Origin: Gemmatimonadota bacterium
Lineage (GTDB): Bacteria; Gemmatimonadota; Gemmatimonadetes; Longimicrobiales; Gaopeijiaceae
Length of the DNA stretch: 46,258 nt
Direction of reading: 5' to 3'
Assembly (NCBI GenBank): GCA_022340865.1
Contig: JAJDNC010000023.1
Location: 1 to 46,258 of the forward strand
This document shows positions 23,582 through 30,262 of the stretch, in pieces. The notes beneath the pieces were generated by a model. That model worked only from the letters and a program-made list of their open reading frames with translations. It was not told the origin of the DNA and searched no databases. The position numbers were made by a program, and so were the translations under genes. Positions within the stretch are counted from its first letter, which is position 1. Each line of letters opens with the position of its first letter.

Positions 23582-24130
23582 ATGACGCGCACTCTCTCCC
23601 ACGCTCACGGACGCCGTGCCCGCCCGGGGCGTGGTACCGTCGTCCTGGCGGCCGGTCTGCTCCTGGCGCTCCCCGCCGCCGCCCACGCCCAGTCCTGGCG
23701 CATCCAGGGGGCCTGGGTGGGCAACCGCGTCGCCGGGGCCCTGGTGGGCGTGGAGGCTCGGCATCTCCTGGGCGCTCCTCCGCCCCTGCCGGGCGCGGAG
23801 CCGGGACCCGTGGAGGCCGGCACGCGCGACTGGATGCTCACCGGGATGGCCGGGGCGGGCGTCAACCTGGCTCCGGCGGGCACGGCGAGCGTGGCCCCGA
23901 TCTTCTACGCCCAGGCCGGCGTGCTGCACCGAACGGGAGAGGACCTGCTGACCAGGGTGGGCGTCCTGGCCGTGGGGTACATCCGGGCGAAGGCGGTGGG
24001 GCCCGAGCTGTTCGGCGAGCTCGAGGGCGTCGCCGACGTGCAGGCCGGAGTCCTCCACACCCCCGGCGGGTGGAGGGCGGCCGTGGGGGTGTCGGTGGCA
24101 CTCCGTTTTCTCCGGGACGTGTTGGGCTGA
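23582..24130 (+). CDS. Secreted protein of unknown function (barrel-like strands)
   Basis: A 182-residue protein. The signal peptide runs to 'AAAHAQS' (about 37-38). The mature part alternates hydrophobic and polar residues in short segments ('MTGMAGAGVNLAP', 'APIFYAQAGVLHR', 'TRVGVLAVGYIRA', 'AAVGVSVALRFL'), which suggests beta strands of a small periplasmic or outer membrane protein. No family is recognised. GGGAG precedes ATG 23582, 14 nt after the hydrolase stop, so it is probably co-transcribed with the LCAT-like gene. A hairpin follows at 24141-24158. Confidence 0.6.
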   Translation: MTRTLSHAHGRRARPGRGTVVLAAGLLLALPAAAHAQSWRIQGAWVGNRVAGALVGVEARHLLGAPPPLPGAEPGPVEAGTRDWMLTGMAGAGVNLAPAGTASVAPIFYAQAGVLHRTGEDLLTRVGVLAVGYIRAKAVGPELFGELEGVADVQAGVLHTPGGWRAAVGVSVALRFLRDVLG

Positions 24131-24140
24131 GAAGGCCGGT

Positions 24141-24158
24141 CGGGGGCAGACGCCCCCG
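24141..24158 (+). terminator. 7-bp hairpin after the secreted-protein gene
   Basis: CGGGGGC (24141-24147), loop AGAC, GCCCCCG (24152-24158), 11 nt after the stop at 24130. No T tract is present. The position just before the pst promoter fits a transcription end. Confidence 0.4.
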
Positions 24159-24188
24159 TCGCGGGACAAGCTGCGGCAGGTCGGGCGA

Positions 24189-24215
24189 CGTTACGGGTCC
24201 GTTACATATCGTTGA
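24189..24215 (+). promoter_or_regulatory. PHO-box-like direct repeats upstream of pstC
   Basis: CGTTAC at 24189-24194 and 24200-24205 (11-nt period) and CGTTGA at 24210-24215 (10-nt period) lie 37-63 nt upstream of pstC. PhoB-type regulators bind direct repeats with an 11-nt period. The same hexamer recurs upstream of pstS. Confidence 0.6.
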
Positions 24216-24251
24216 CGCTTCTGTCGCCGTTCCGGGCTCGATTTCAGGAAC

Positions 24252-25253
24252 ATGGTCGACGAGATCCTGGCCGGGCCTCCCGGCGAGGCGGAGGGCCCCC
24301 CGGTTGAGCCGGCGCAGCCGCGGGTCGGAATCCATGGCGGTGGCTTCGGCGACCGCATCTACTCGGGGGTGATCACCCTCTCCGCGCTGTGCGTGCCCGC
24401 GCTGCTGCTGCTGATCTTCTGGGTGATCACGAAGGCCGGCTGGCTGGCGCTCCACACCTTCGGCTTCGGCTTCCTCACCTCCTCCCAGTGGGACTCGGTC
24501 AAGCAGCAGTACGGGGCGGCGCCGGCGCTGTACGGCACCCTGGTGTCGTCCTTCGTCGCCCTGGTGCTGGCCACACCGCTGGCACTGGGGGTGGCGATCT
24601 TCCTGTCGGAGTTCGCGCCGGCCTGGCTGCGCCGGCCGGTGGCGTTTCTCGTGGACCTCCTGGCCGCCATCCCCAGCGTGGTCTACGGGTTGTGGGGCAT
24701 CTTCGTGCTGGTCCCCTTCCTGCGCTCCTGGGTGATGCCTTTCCTGCGCGACACGCTGCACCTGGGAGCGACGCCCTTCTTCAGCGGGCCGGCGTACGGG
24801 CCGAGCATGCTGGCCGCGGGCGTGATCCTGGCGATCATGATTCTGCCCTATATCTCGGCGGTGTCCCGGGAGGTGCTCATGGCGGTGCCCCGGTCGCAGC
24901 GGGAGGCGGCGCTGGCGCTGGGAGCCACCCGCTGGGAGATGCTCTGGGGAGCCGCCATCCCCTTCGCCCGCTCGGGCATCGCGGGCGGGGTGATCCTGGG
25001 CCTGGGCCGCGCGCTGGGCGAGACCATGGCCGTGACCATGGTCATCGGCAACCGCCAGGAGATCGCCACGTCGCTTTTCGCACCCGGCTACACCATGGCG
25101 TCCCTCATCGCGAACCAGTTCACCGAGGCCACCAGTGACCTGAACCTCTCGGCGCTCATGGCCGTGGGCTTCGTGCTCTTCGTCGTGACCCTGCTGGTGA
25201 ACGCCGGCGCCCGTTGGCTGGTATGGCGCACGTCGCTGGAGACGAGCATATGA
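24252..25253 (+). CDS. pstC: Phosphate ABC transporter permease PstC
   Basis: A 333-residue inner membrane protein with about six helices after a 35-residue polar N-terminus. 'FLTSSQWDSV' and 'YGTLVSSFVALVLATPLALGVAIFLSEFAP' (abbreviated Y-G-T-L...P-L-x-x-x-x-A-x-F-L-S-E) are PstC hallmarks. The EAA loop reads '[21 protein letters not shown]' (abbreviated R-E-A-A...G-A-T). It forms the channel with PstA for periplasmic phosphate uptake. AGGA precedes the ATG. The stop overlaps the pstA start (ATGA). Confidence 0.95.
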   Translation: MVDEILAGPPGEAEGPPVEPAQPRVGIHGGGFGDRIYSGVITLSALCVPALLLLIFWVITKAGWLALHTFGFGFLTSSQWDSVKQQYGAAPALYGTLVSSFVALVLATPLALGVAIFLSEFAPAWLRRPVAFLVDLLAAIPSVVYGLWGIFVLVPFLRSWVMPFLRDTLHLGATPFFSGPAYGPSMLAAGVILAIMILPYISAVSREVLMAVPRSQREAALALGATRWEMLWGAAIPFARSGIAGGVILGLGRALGETMAVTMVIGNRQEIATSLFAPGYTMASLIANQFTEATSDLNLSALMAVGFVLFVVTLLVNAGARWLVWRTSLETSI

Positions 25254-26113
25254 GGTCCGTGGCGTCCCGCACGTCGTTTCGGCGGCGCTTCGTCAACGGC
25301 CTCATGCTCGGCCTGACGTACGTCGCCGCGGGCGTGGCCACGTTGCCGCTCCTCTTCGTGCTCGTCTACCTCCTCGCGAAGGGTGTCTCGGCGGTGAACT
25401 GGAGCTACTTCACCAGCCTGCCCCGCCCGCCGGGGATGGGTGGGGGCGGCGCGGCGAACGCCATCGTCGGCACGCTGGTCATCGTGGCGGGCGCCAGCGT
25501 GATGGGCGTCCCCATCGGCATCGGCGCCGGGATCTACCTCGCGGAGCGCAAGGGCGCGCCGCTGGCGGTGTTCGTCCGCTTCCTGGCCGACGTGCTCAAC
25601 GGGTTGCCCTCCATCGTCATGGGGATCTTCGCGTGGGAGCTCGTGGTCGTGCCGATGGGGCACTTCTCCGCCCTGGCCGGAGCCCTGGCCCTGGGAGCCA
25701 TGATGATTCCCACCGTGACCCGCACCACCGAGGAGATGGTGCGGGTGGTTCCGTCCACGCTGCGCGAGGCGGCCCTGGCCCTGGGGTACACGCGCTGGCG
25801 CACGTCGCTGCGCATCGTGTTGCCCACGGCCTTGGCCGGGATCGTCACGGGCGTCCTGGTGGCGCTGGCGCGCGTGGCCGGGGAGACCGCGCCGCTCCTG
25901 TTCACCGCCTTCGGCAACGACTTCTGGTCCCTGTCCCTGAACCAGCCCATGAACGCGCTGCCCCTGCAGATCTTCAACTACGCCATCAGCCCCTACGACG
26001 ACTGGCACGCCCAGGCCTTCGCCGGTGCCCTCGTGCTCATCGCGCTGGTGCTGATCATCAGCCTCCTGGCCCGGGCCGCCACCGGTCGCGGATTCGCCCG
26101 TGCCAGCGAGTGA
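25250..26113 (+). CDS. pstA: Phosphate ABC transporter permease PstA
   Basis: A 287-residue membrane protein. The start ATG 25250 overlaps the pstC stop; an upstream in-frame ATG at 25214 lies inside pstC and is not preferred. '[29 protein letters not shown]' and '[15 protein letters not shown]' are PstA features, and the EAA loop is '[22 protein letters not shown]' (abbreviated R-E-A-A-L-A-L-G). It pairs with PstC. The gene overlaps pstB by 14 bases. Confidence 0.94.
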   Translation: MRSVASRTSFRRRFVNGLMLGLTYVAAGVATLPLLFVLVYLLAKGVSAVNWSYFTSLPRPPGMGGGGAANAIVGTLVIVAGASVMGVPIGIGAGIYLAERKGAPLAVFVRFLADVLNGLPSIVMGIFAWELVVVPMGHFSALAGALALGAMMIPTVTRTTEEMVRVVPSTLREAALALGYTRWRTSLRIVLPTALAGIVTGVLVALARVAGETAPLLFTAFGNDFWSLSLNQPMNALPLQIFNYAISPYDDWHAQAFAGALVLIALVLIISLLARAATGRGFARASE

Positions 26114-26918
26114 AGCCCTGGCCAGGGCCCGCGCCGATGCCGCCGATCTGGCGGCGCAGCCGGCGCGCATGGAGGTCCGCGAGCTGAACGCGCACTTCGG
26201 CGTGGTCCACGCCGTGAAGGACGTGTCCATGCCCATCCCCGAGAAGCGGGTGACGGCGGTCATCGGTCCGTCAGGGTGCGGGAAGTCCACGTTCCTGCGC
26301 ACGCTCAACCGCATGCACGAGACCGTCCCCACGGCCCGCATCTCGGGAACCGTGCTCCTGGACGGCCAGGACATCTACGCGCCGGCGGTGGACCCCGTCT
26401 CGGTGCGGCGTCACGTGGGCATGGTGTTCCAGCGCCCCACGGCCTTTCCCACCAAGTCGGTGCGGGGCAACGTGGCGGCCGGATTGGGCGTGCTTCGTTC
26501 CGTGGGCGAGCGCGTCGACGTGGACGAGCGAGTGGAGGAGGCGCTCCGCCGCGCCGCGCTCTGGGACGAGGTGAAGGATCGCCTGGACGTGAGCGCGCTG
26601 GAGCTCTCCGGAGGACAGCAACAGCGGCTGTGCATCGCCCGGGCGCTGGCCATGAATCCCGGCGTGCTCCTCCTGGACGAGCCCACCGCGTCGCTGGACC
26701 CCCTCAGCACGGAGAAGGTCGAGGATCTGGTGCGTCAGCTCCGCGAAGACATCACGGTGGTGATGGTCACTCACAACATGGAGCAGGCGGCCAGGGTGTC
26801 GGACCAGACGGGGTTCTTTCTCCACGGCGAGCTCGTGGAGTTGTCGCCCACGTCCCAGCTCTTCACCCGGCCCGGTGACACGCGCACCGAGGCGTACATC
26901 ACCGGCAGGTTCGGGTGA
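26100..26918 (+). CDS. pstB: Phosphate ABC transporter ATP-binding protein PstB
   Basis: A 272-residue ATPase. Walker [10 protein letters not shown] is followed by '[13 protein letters not shown]', the PstB-specific L-R-x-x-N-R-M-x-D/E segment. '[10 protein letters not shown]' is the Q-loop, '[15 protein letters not shown]' the signature, and '[12 protein letters not shown]' Walker B. The GTG at 26100 lies inside pstA; an ATG at 26169 would remove 23 residues that are poorly conserved. It couples ATP hydrolysis to phosphate import. It is followed by a 155-bp gap with its own PHO-like repeats rather than by phoU. Confidence 0.95.
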   Translation: MPASEALARARADAADLAAQPARMEVRELNAHFGVVHAVKDVSMPIPEKRVTAVIGPSGCGKSTFLRTLNRMHETVPTARISGTVLLDGQDIYAPAVDPVSVRRHVGMVFQRPTAFPTKSVRGNVAAGLGVLRSVGERVDVDERVEEALRRAALWDEVKDRLDVSALELSGGQQQRLCIARALAMNPGVLLLDEPTASLDPLSTEKVEDLVRQLREDITVVMVTHNMEQAARVSDQTGFFLHGELVELSPTSQLFTRPGDTRTEAYITGRFG

Positions 26919-26975
26919 GCACCGCGGTCCGGGGCATGCCGCACGATCCGACGCGGCCGCACCACGGCCGTCGTC

Positions 26976-27015
26976 CGTTACCTGCTCGCTACGTAACGGA
27001 GCCGGCCACCGTTAC
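26976..27015 (+). promoter_or_regulatory. PHO-box-like repeats upstream of pstS
   Basis: CGTTAC (26976-26981) and CGCTAC (26987-26992) have an 11-nt period; a further CGTTAC is at 27010-27015, and GTAACG, the inverted copy, at 26993-26998. The first and inverted copies also form a 7-bp inverted repeat (26975-26981 with 26993-26999). The site suggests a separate phosphate-controlled promoter for pstS inside the operon. Confidence 0.55.
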
Positions 27016-27073
27016 CGGCGAGTCATAGAGTTCGCGCACGACAACTGGCTTCCACGACGGAGGAGTAGCCGAG

Positions 27074-28159
27074 ATGAAAGGAGTGACCTGGGCCACGGCC
27101 GCGATGATGCTGGTGGCCTGCAGCGGAGGCGGCAAGAAGCCGTCGGGGCAGGCGTCGTCGACCGCCTCCCAGGCCGCGGCCTCCAGCGGCGGGGTCGACC
27201 TCACGGGAGCGGGAGCGACCTTCCCGGCGCCAATCTACAAGCAGTGGTTCTTCAACTACGCCGACAAGACGGGCGTGAAGATCAACTACCAGGCCATCGG
27301 CTCCGGCGGCGGCATCCGCCAGCTCACCGAGCGCACGGTGGATTTCGGCGCCTCCGACGCGCCCATGAGTGACCAGGAGATGGCGGCCGCGGGGGCCAAG
27401 GTGCTCCACTTCCCCACGGTGATCGGGGCGGTGGCCATCACGTACAACCTCCCCGGTAACCCGCAGTTCCTGAAATTCTCGCCGGACGTGCTGGCGGACA
27501 TCTTCCTCGGGAAGATCACCAAGTGGAACGACAAGCGGATCGTGGCGCTGAACCCCGGCGCCAAGCTGCCCGCCATGGACATCCTGGTGGTGCACCGCTC
27601 CGACGGGAGCGGCACGACGTACATCTTCACCGACTACCTGTCGTCGGTGAGCGACGCGTGGAAGAACGGGCCGGGGAAGGGCAAGGATGTGGCCTGGCCG
27701 GTGGGGCTGGGAGGCAAGGGGAACGAGGGCGTGACCGGCCAGGTGAAGCAGACCCCGGGCGCCATCGGCTACGTGGAGTTGGCGTACGCCAACGAGAACA
27801 AGCTTCCCGTGGGTGAGCTGAAGAACAAGTCGGGGATGTGGGTGAAGCCGTCCCTCCAGGGGGCCACGGCATGCGCCGCCGGCGCGGCGCAGAGCCTGCC
27901 CGCGGACACCGACTTCCGCATCTCCATCGTGAACGCGCCGGGCGCGGACGTCTATCCCATCTCGTCGTTCACGTGGCTGCTGGTCTACCAGAAGATGGAC
28001 GACGCCGCCAAGGCCAAGAAGCTGGTGGACTTCATCACGTGGGCCCTGCACGACGGCGAGCAGCAAGTGAAGGCGCTGGAGTACGCGCCGCTCCCGGAGA
28101 ACATGGTGGACCTGGAGATGAAGCAGCTCCAGGAGGTTCAGTACCCGGGCAAGATGTAG
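27074..28159 (+). CDS. pstS: Phosphate-binding lipoprotein PstS
   Basis: A 361-residue protein. The signal peptide has lipobox LVAC with Cys16, so it is lipid-anchored. 'LTGAGATFPAPIYKQWF' is the PstS N-terminal signature; 'IGSGGGIRQLTERTVDFGASDAPM' (abbreviated S-G-G-G...F-G-A-S-D) and 'HRSDGSGTTYIFTDYL' hold the phosphate-ligating Ser, Asp, Gly and Thr residues. It captures phosphate in the periplasm for PstCAB. GGAGGAG lies 8 nt upstream. It is last in the cluster, the reverse of the common pstS-first order, and has its own upstream repeats. A strong hairpin follows at 28183-28217. Confidence 0.96.
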   Translation: MKGVTWATAAMMLVACSGGGKKPSGQASSTASQAAASSGGVDLTGAGATFPAPIYKQWFFNYADKTGVKINYQAIGSGGGIRQLTERTVDFGASDAPMSDQEMAAAGAKVLHFPTVIGAVAITYNLPGNPQFLKFSPDVLADIFLGKITKWNDKRIVALNPGAKLPAMDILVVHRSDGSGTTYIFTDYLSSVSDAWKNGPGKGKDVAWPVGLGGKGNEGVTGQVKQTPGAIGYVELAYANENKLPVGELKNKSGMWVKPSLQGATACAAGAAQSLPADTDFRISIVNAPGADVYPISSFTWLLVYQKMDDAAKAKKLVDFITWALHDGEQQVKALEYAPLPENMVDLEMKQLQEVQYPGKM

Positions 28160-28182
28160 GCTGCCCCGAGGTGCCGACGGGT

Positions 28183-28217
28183 CAGGGGCCGCGGCGGACC
28201 TCCCGCTGCGGCCCCTG
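28183..28217 (+). terminator. Strong hairpin after pstS
   Basis: CAGGGGCCGCGGC (28183-28195) pairs with GCTGCGGCCCCTG (28205-28217) over 13 positions with one G-U pair and a 9-nt loop, followed by TTCCGTC. It lies 23 nt after the pstS stop and is a good factor-independent terminator candidate with a weak T tract. Confidence 0.6.
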
Positions 28218-28223
28218 TTCCGT

Positions 28224-28229
28224 CATAAT
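28224..28229 (+). promoter_or_regulatory. -10 box giving a leaderless transcript for the patatin gene
   Basis: CATAAT (5 of 6 to TATAAT) ends 6 nt before the A of ATG 28236, where transcription would be expected to start. There is no Shine-Dalgarno. No -35 box is recognisable. Confidence 0.45.
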
Positions 28230-28235
28230 CTGCGC

Positions 28236-29081
28236 ATGGCGGAGCGATCGGAATTCGGCCTGGCCCTCGGCGGCGGCTTCATGCACGGCTTCGCACACCT
28301 GGGTGTGCTGGGTGTGCTGGAGGAGCACGGCCTCAGGCCCGGGTGGCTGGCGGGCACCAGCGCCGGCGCCATCGCGGCGGCCTTCACCGCGTTCGGCATC
28401 TCGGCATCGGACTCCGAGGCCGCCTTGGCGGAGCTGGGTTGGGGGGCGATGACGCGGGCCCACCCGTTCACCCAGTTCGGCTTCGCCACCAACGAGGGGC
28501 TCGAGGACATCCTGGTGGGAGCCCTGGGGGACGTGCGCATCGAGGAGAGCCAGATCCCCCTCGGCGTGGTCGCCACGGAGATCAACACCGGCAACCGGAT
28601 TCTCCTGGAGCGGGGCCCGGTGGCCACCGCGGTGCGCGCGAGCTGCTGCGTGCCGGGGCTCTACGCTCCCGTGGAGATCGACGGCCGGCTCCTGGTGGAC
28701 GGAGCGCTGGTAGAGAACGTGCCGGCCCGGGCCGTCCGCGAGATGGGCGCCCCCCTGGTGGTGGCGGTGGGCTTCGGCCTCGCGCTCCCCTTCCAGCCCG
28801 TGGAGAGCTGGCGCCAGGTGATGTCCAACGCCTTCGACATCGCCGTGAACAGCCAGATGCGCTTCGAGATCCTCGCGGAAGCGGACGTCCTCATCGATCC
28901 GAACGTGGACGGGATGAGCAAGGCACGCGCCCGGGACCGGGAGGGGATCATCGAGGCGGGACGGCAACGCGCGGAGGAGGCGCTCCCCGCCCTGGAGGAG
29001 CTCCTGAAGAAGGAGGAGGGCGGCGCCGTGTCCCGGTGGATGAGCGCGGTGAAGGAACGGCTGGTGAGGCCGGAGAGGTAG
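28236..29081 (+). CDS. Patatin-like phospholipase (RssA-type)
   Basis: A 281-residue protein. The glycine-rich oxyanion loop 'LALGGGFMHG' (9-18) precedes the nucleophile elbow GTSAG with Ser42, and the catalytic Asp155 lies in 'VDGAL' (DGA). This is a complete Ser-Asp dyad. There is no signal peptide, so it is probably cytoplasmic or peripherally membrane-bound and acts on phospholipids or acyl esters. The C-terminal 40 residues are highly charged. It is separated from pstS by a terminator and seems to have its own promoter with a leaderless start. Confidence 0.92.
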   Translation: MAERSEFGLALGGGFMHGFAHLGVLGVLEEHGLRPGWLAGTSAGAIAAAFTAFGISASDSEAALAELGWGAMTRAHPFTQFGFATNEGLEDILVGALGDVRIEESQIPLGVVATEINTGNRILLERGPVATAVRASCCVPGLYAPVEIDGRLLVDGALVENVPARAVREMGAPLVVAVGFGLALPFQPVESWRQVMSNAFDIAVNSQMRFEILAEADVLIDPNVDGMSKARARDREGIIEAGRQRAEEALPALEELLKKEEGGAVSRWMSAVKERLVRPER

Positions 29082-29088
29082 CGCCGGC

Positions 29089-30192
29089 TCAGCGCGCCGA
29101 TTCCCGCAGAAGCTCCGCGAGGTACTGCTGCCACAGGACGGCCTTCGTGTGCGAGCTGTGCCCGACCGTCTCGGGGCTCTCCGGGATCACCACCGCCCGG
29201 CCGTGCTTCACCCGCTTGATCTCCTTCTGGAGGATGCCCAGGTCGGGCGGGTTGATGAGGTCGTCGGCGGTGTTCACGGCGATGAGCGGCGCCTGGATCT
29301 TGTCCAGGTCGGGCGCGGGATCGTAGTCCTCCGAGGCCGCGAACGCGTACATGACGTCGTTGGCGTCGTGGGTCCGGACGAAGTTGTCCTCGTAGCGCTC
29401 CAGCTCCCGGTCGGCGGCGGCGAGGGTGGGCGCCTGCTCGTATCGCAGCCGGGGGTTGCTGAGCACGAAGTACATGAGGCCCGCGGCGAAGCGCAGCCCC
29501 CGCGGCTGGGTCGTGTAGTCGCCTCCGTCCCAGCCCGGGTCCGTGCGGATGGCGTCGATGAGCATCTTGCGCCACACGCGGTTGCGGCCGCTGACCTGGA
29601 CCGGAAGGCTGGCCAGCGGCATCAGCGCGTCCATGAAGTCCGGATACATCTCGCCCCACAGCCACGTGTGCATGCCCCCCATCGACGTGCCCATGACCAG
29701 GCGCAGGTGGTCCACGTGGAGCCCCTGGGTGAGCATGGTGTGGTCGGCGCGGATCATGTCCCGATAGCCGTAGTCTGGGAACCTGGCGTGCAGGCCGTCG
29801 CTGGGCTTGCTGGACTGGCCGTGGCCGATCCCGTCGGGCAGGATGACGTAGTACTTCGCCGTGTCGAGGAGCTGGCCGGGCCCGAAGAGCACGCCGGCGA
29901 ACTCGGGCACCAGGAAGTTGGTGCCCGCGCCGGTGGTGCCGTGCATGATGTAGACCGCGTTGACGGTGTGGCCGGCGGCGTCGGTCCTGGGCCTCCCCAG
30001 GGTACGGTAGTGGAGCCTCAGCTCGGGCAGGGTCTCGCCGTCCTCGAACTTGAAGTCGTGGATGACGAAGTCGCCCTGCCTGACCGCGATTTGCTGCCTC
30101 CCGGCGCTCGCGGACGTCTGCTGTGCCGAGACCGTGGTGGCCGCGCAGGCCAGAACGGCGAGGGCTCCGAGGGTCATGCACGAACGCCGCAT
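29089..30192 (-). CDS. Secreted MetX-like alpha/beta hydrolase
   Basis: A 367-residue protein. The signal peptide ends near 'TVSAQQ' (about 21-25). The body follows the homoserine O-acetyltransferase fold: 'IMHGTTGAGTNFL' oxyanion strand, 'YYVILPDGIGHGQSSKP', and nucleophile elbow 'VMGTSMGGMH' with Ser170. The C-terminal 'DLINPPDLG' and 'VGHSSHTKA' supply the probable Asp and His. A true MetX is cytoplasmic, so the signal peptide argues for a hydrolase of unknown substrate rather than methionine synthesis. GAGGAGG precedes the start. It lies 70 bp downstream of the M16 gene, separated by a very strong hairpin. Confidence 0.82.
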   Translation of the reverse strand: MRRSCMTLGALAVLACAATTVSAQQTSASAGRQQIAVRQGDFVIHDFKFEDGETLPELRLHYRTLGRPRTDAAGHTVNAVYIMHGTTGAGTNFLVPEFAGVLFGPGQLLDTAKYYVILPDGIGHGQSSKPSDGLHARFPDYGYRDMIRADHTMLTQGLHVDHLRLVMGTSMGGMHTWLWGEMYPDFMDALMPLASLPVQVSGRNRVWRKMLIDAIRTDPGWDGGDYTTQPRGLRFAAGLMYFVLSNPRLRYEQAPTLAAADRELERYEDNFVRTHDANDVMYAFAASEDYDPAPDLDKIQAPLIAVNTADDLINPPDLGILQKEIKRVKHGRAVVIPESPETVGHSSHTKAVLWQQYLAELLRESAR

Positions 30193-30215
30193 GGTCCTAC
30201 CTCCTCATGTGAAGT

Positions 30216-30255
30216 CCGGGGGACGGCGGCCGGGTAGCCGGCCGCCGTCCCCCGG
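30216..30255 (-). terminator. Perfect 18-bp hairpin between the M16 and MetX-like genes
   Basis: CCGGGGGACGGCGGCCGG (30216-30233) and CCGGCCGCCGTCCCCCGG (30238-30255) pair perfectly around a 4-nt loop. It starts 7 nt after the M16 stop on the minus strand. No T tract follows. It may end most M16 transcripts or protect the 3' end of the mRNA. Confidence 0.65.
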
Positions 30256-30262
30256 TAGGCCC

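Noticed and set aside
29089..30192. Homoserine O-acetyltransferase (metX) for methionine synthesis
   Set aside because: The protein has a signal peptide and no methionine genes are adjacent; a secreted hydrolase of the same fold is more likely.
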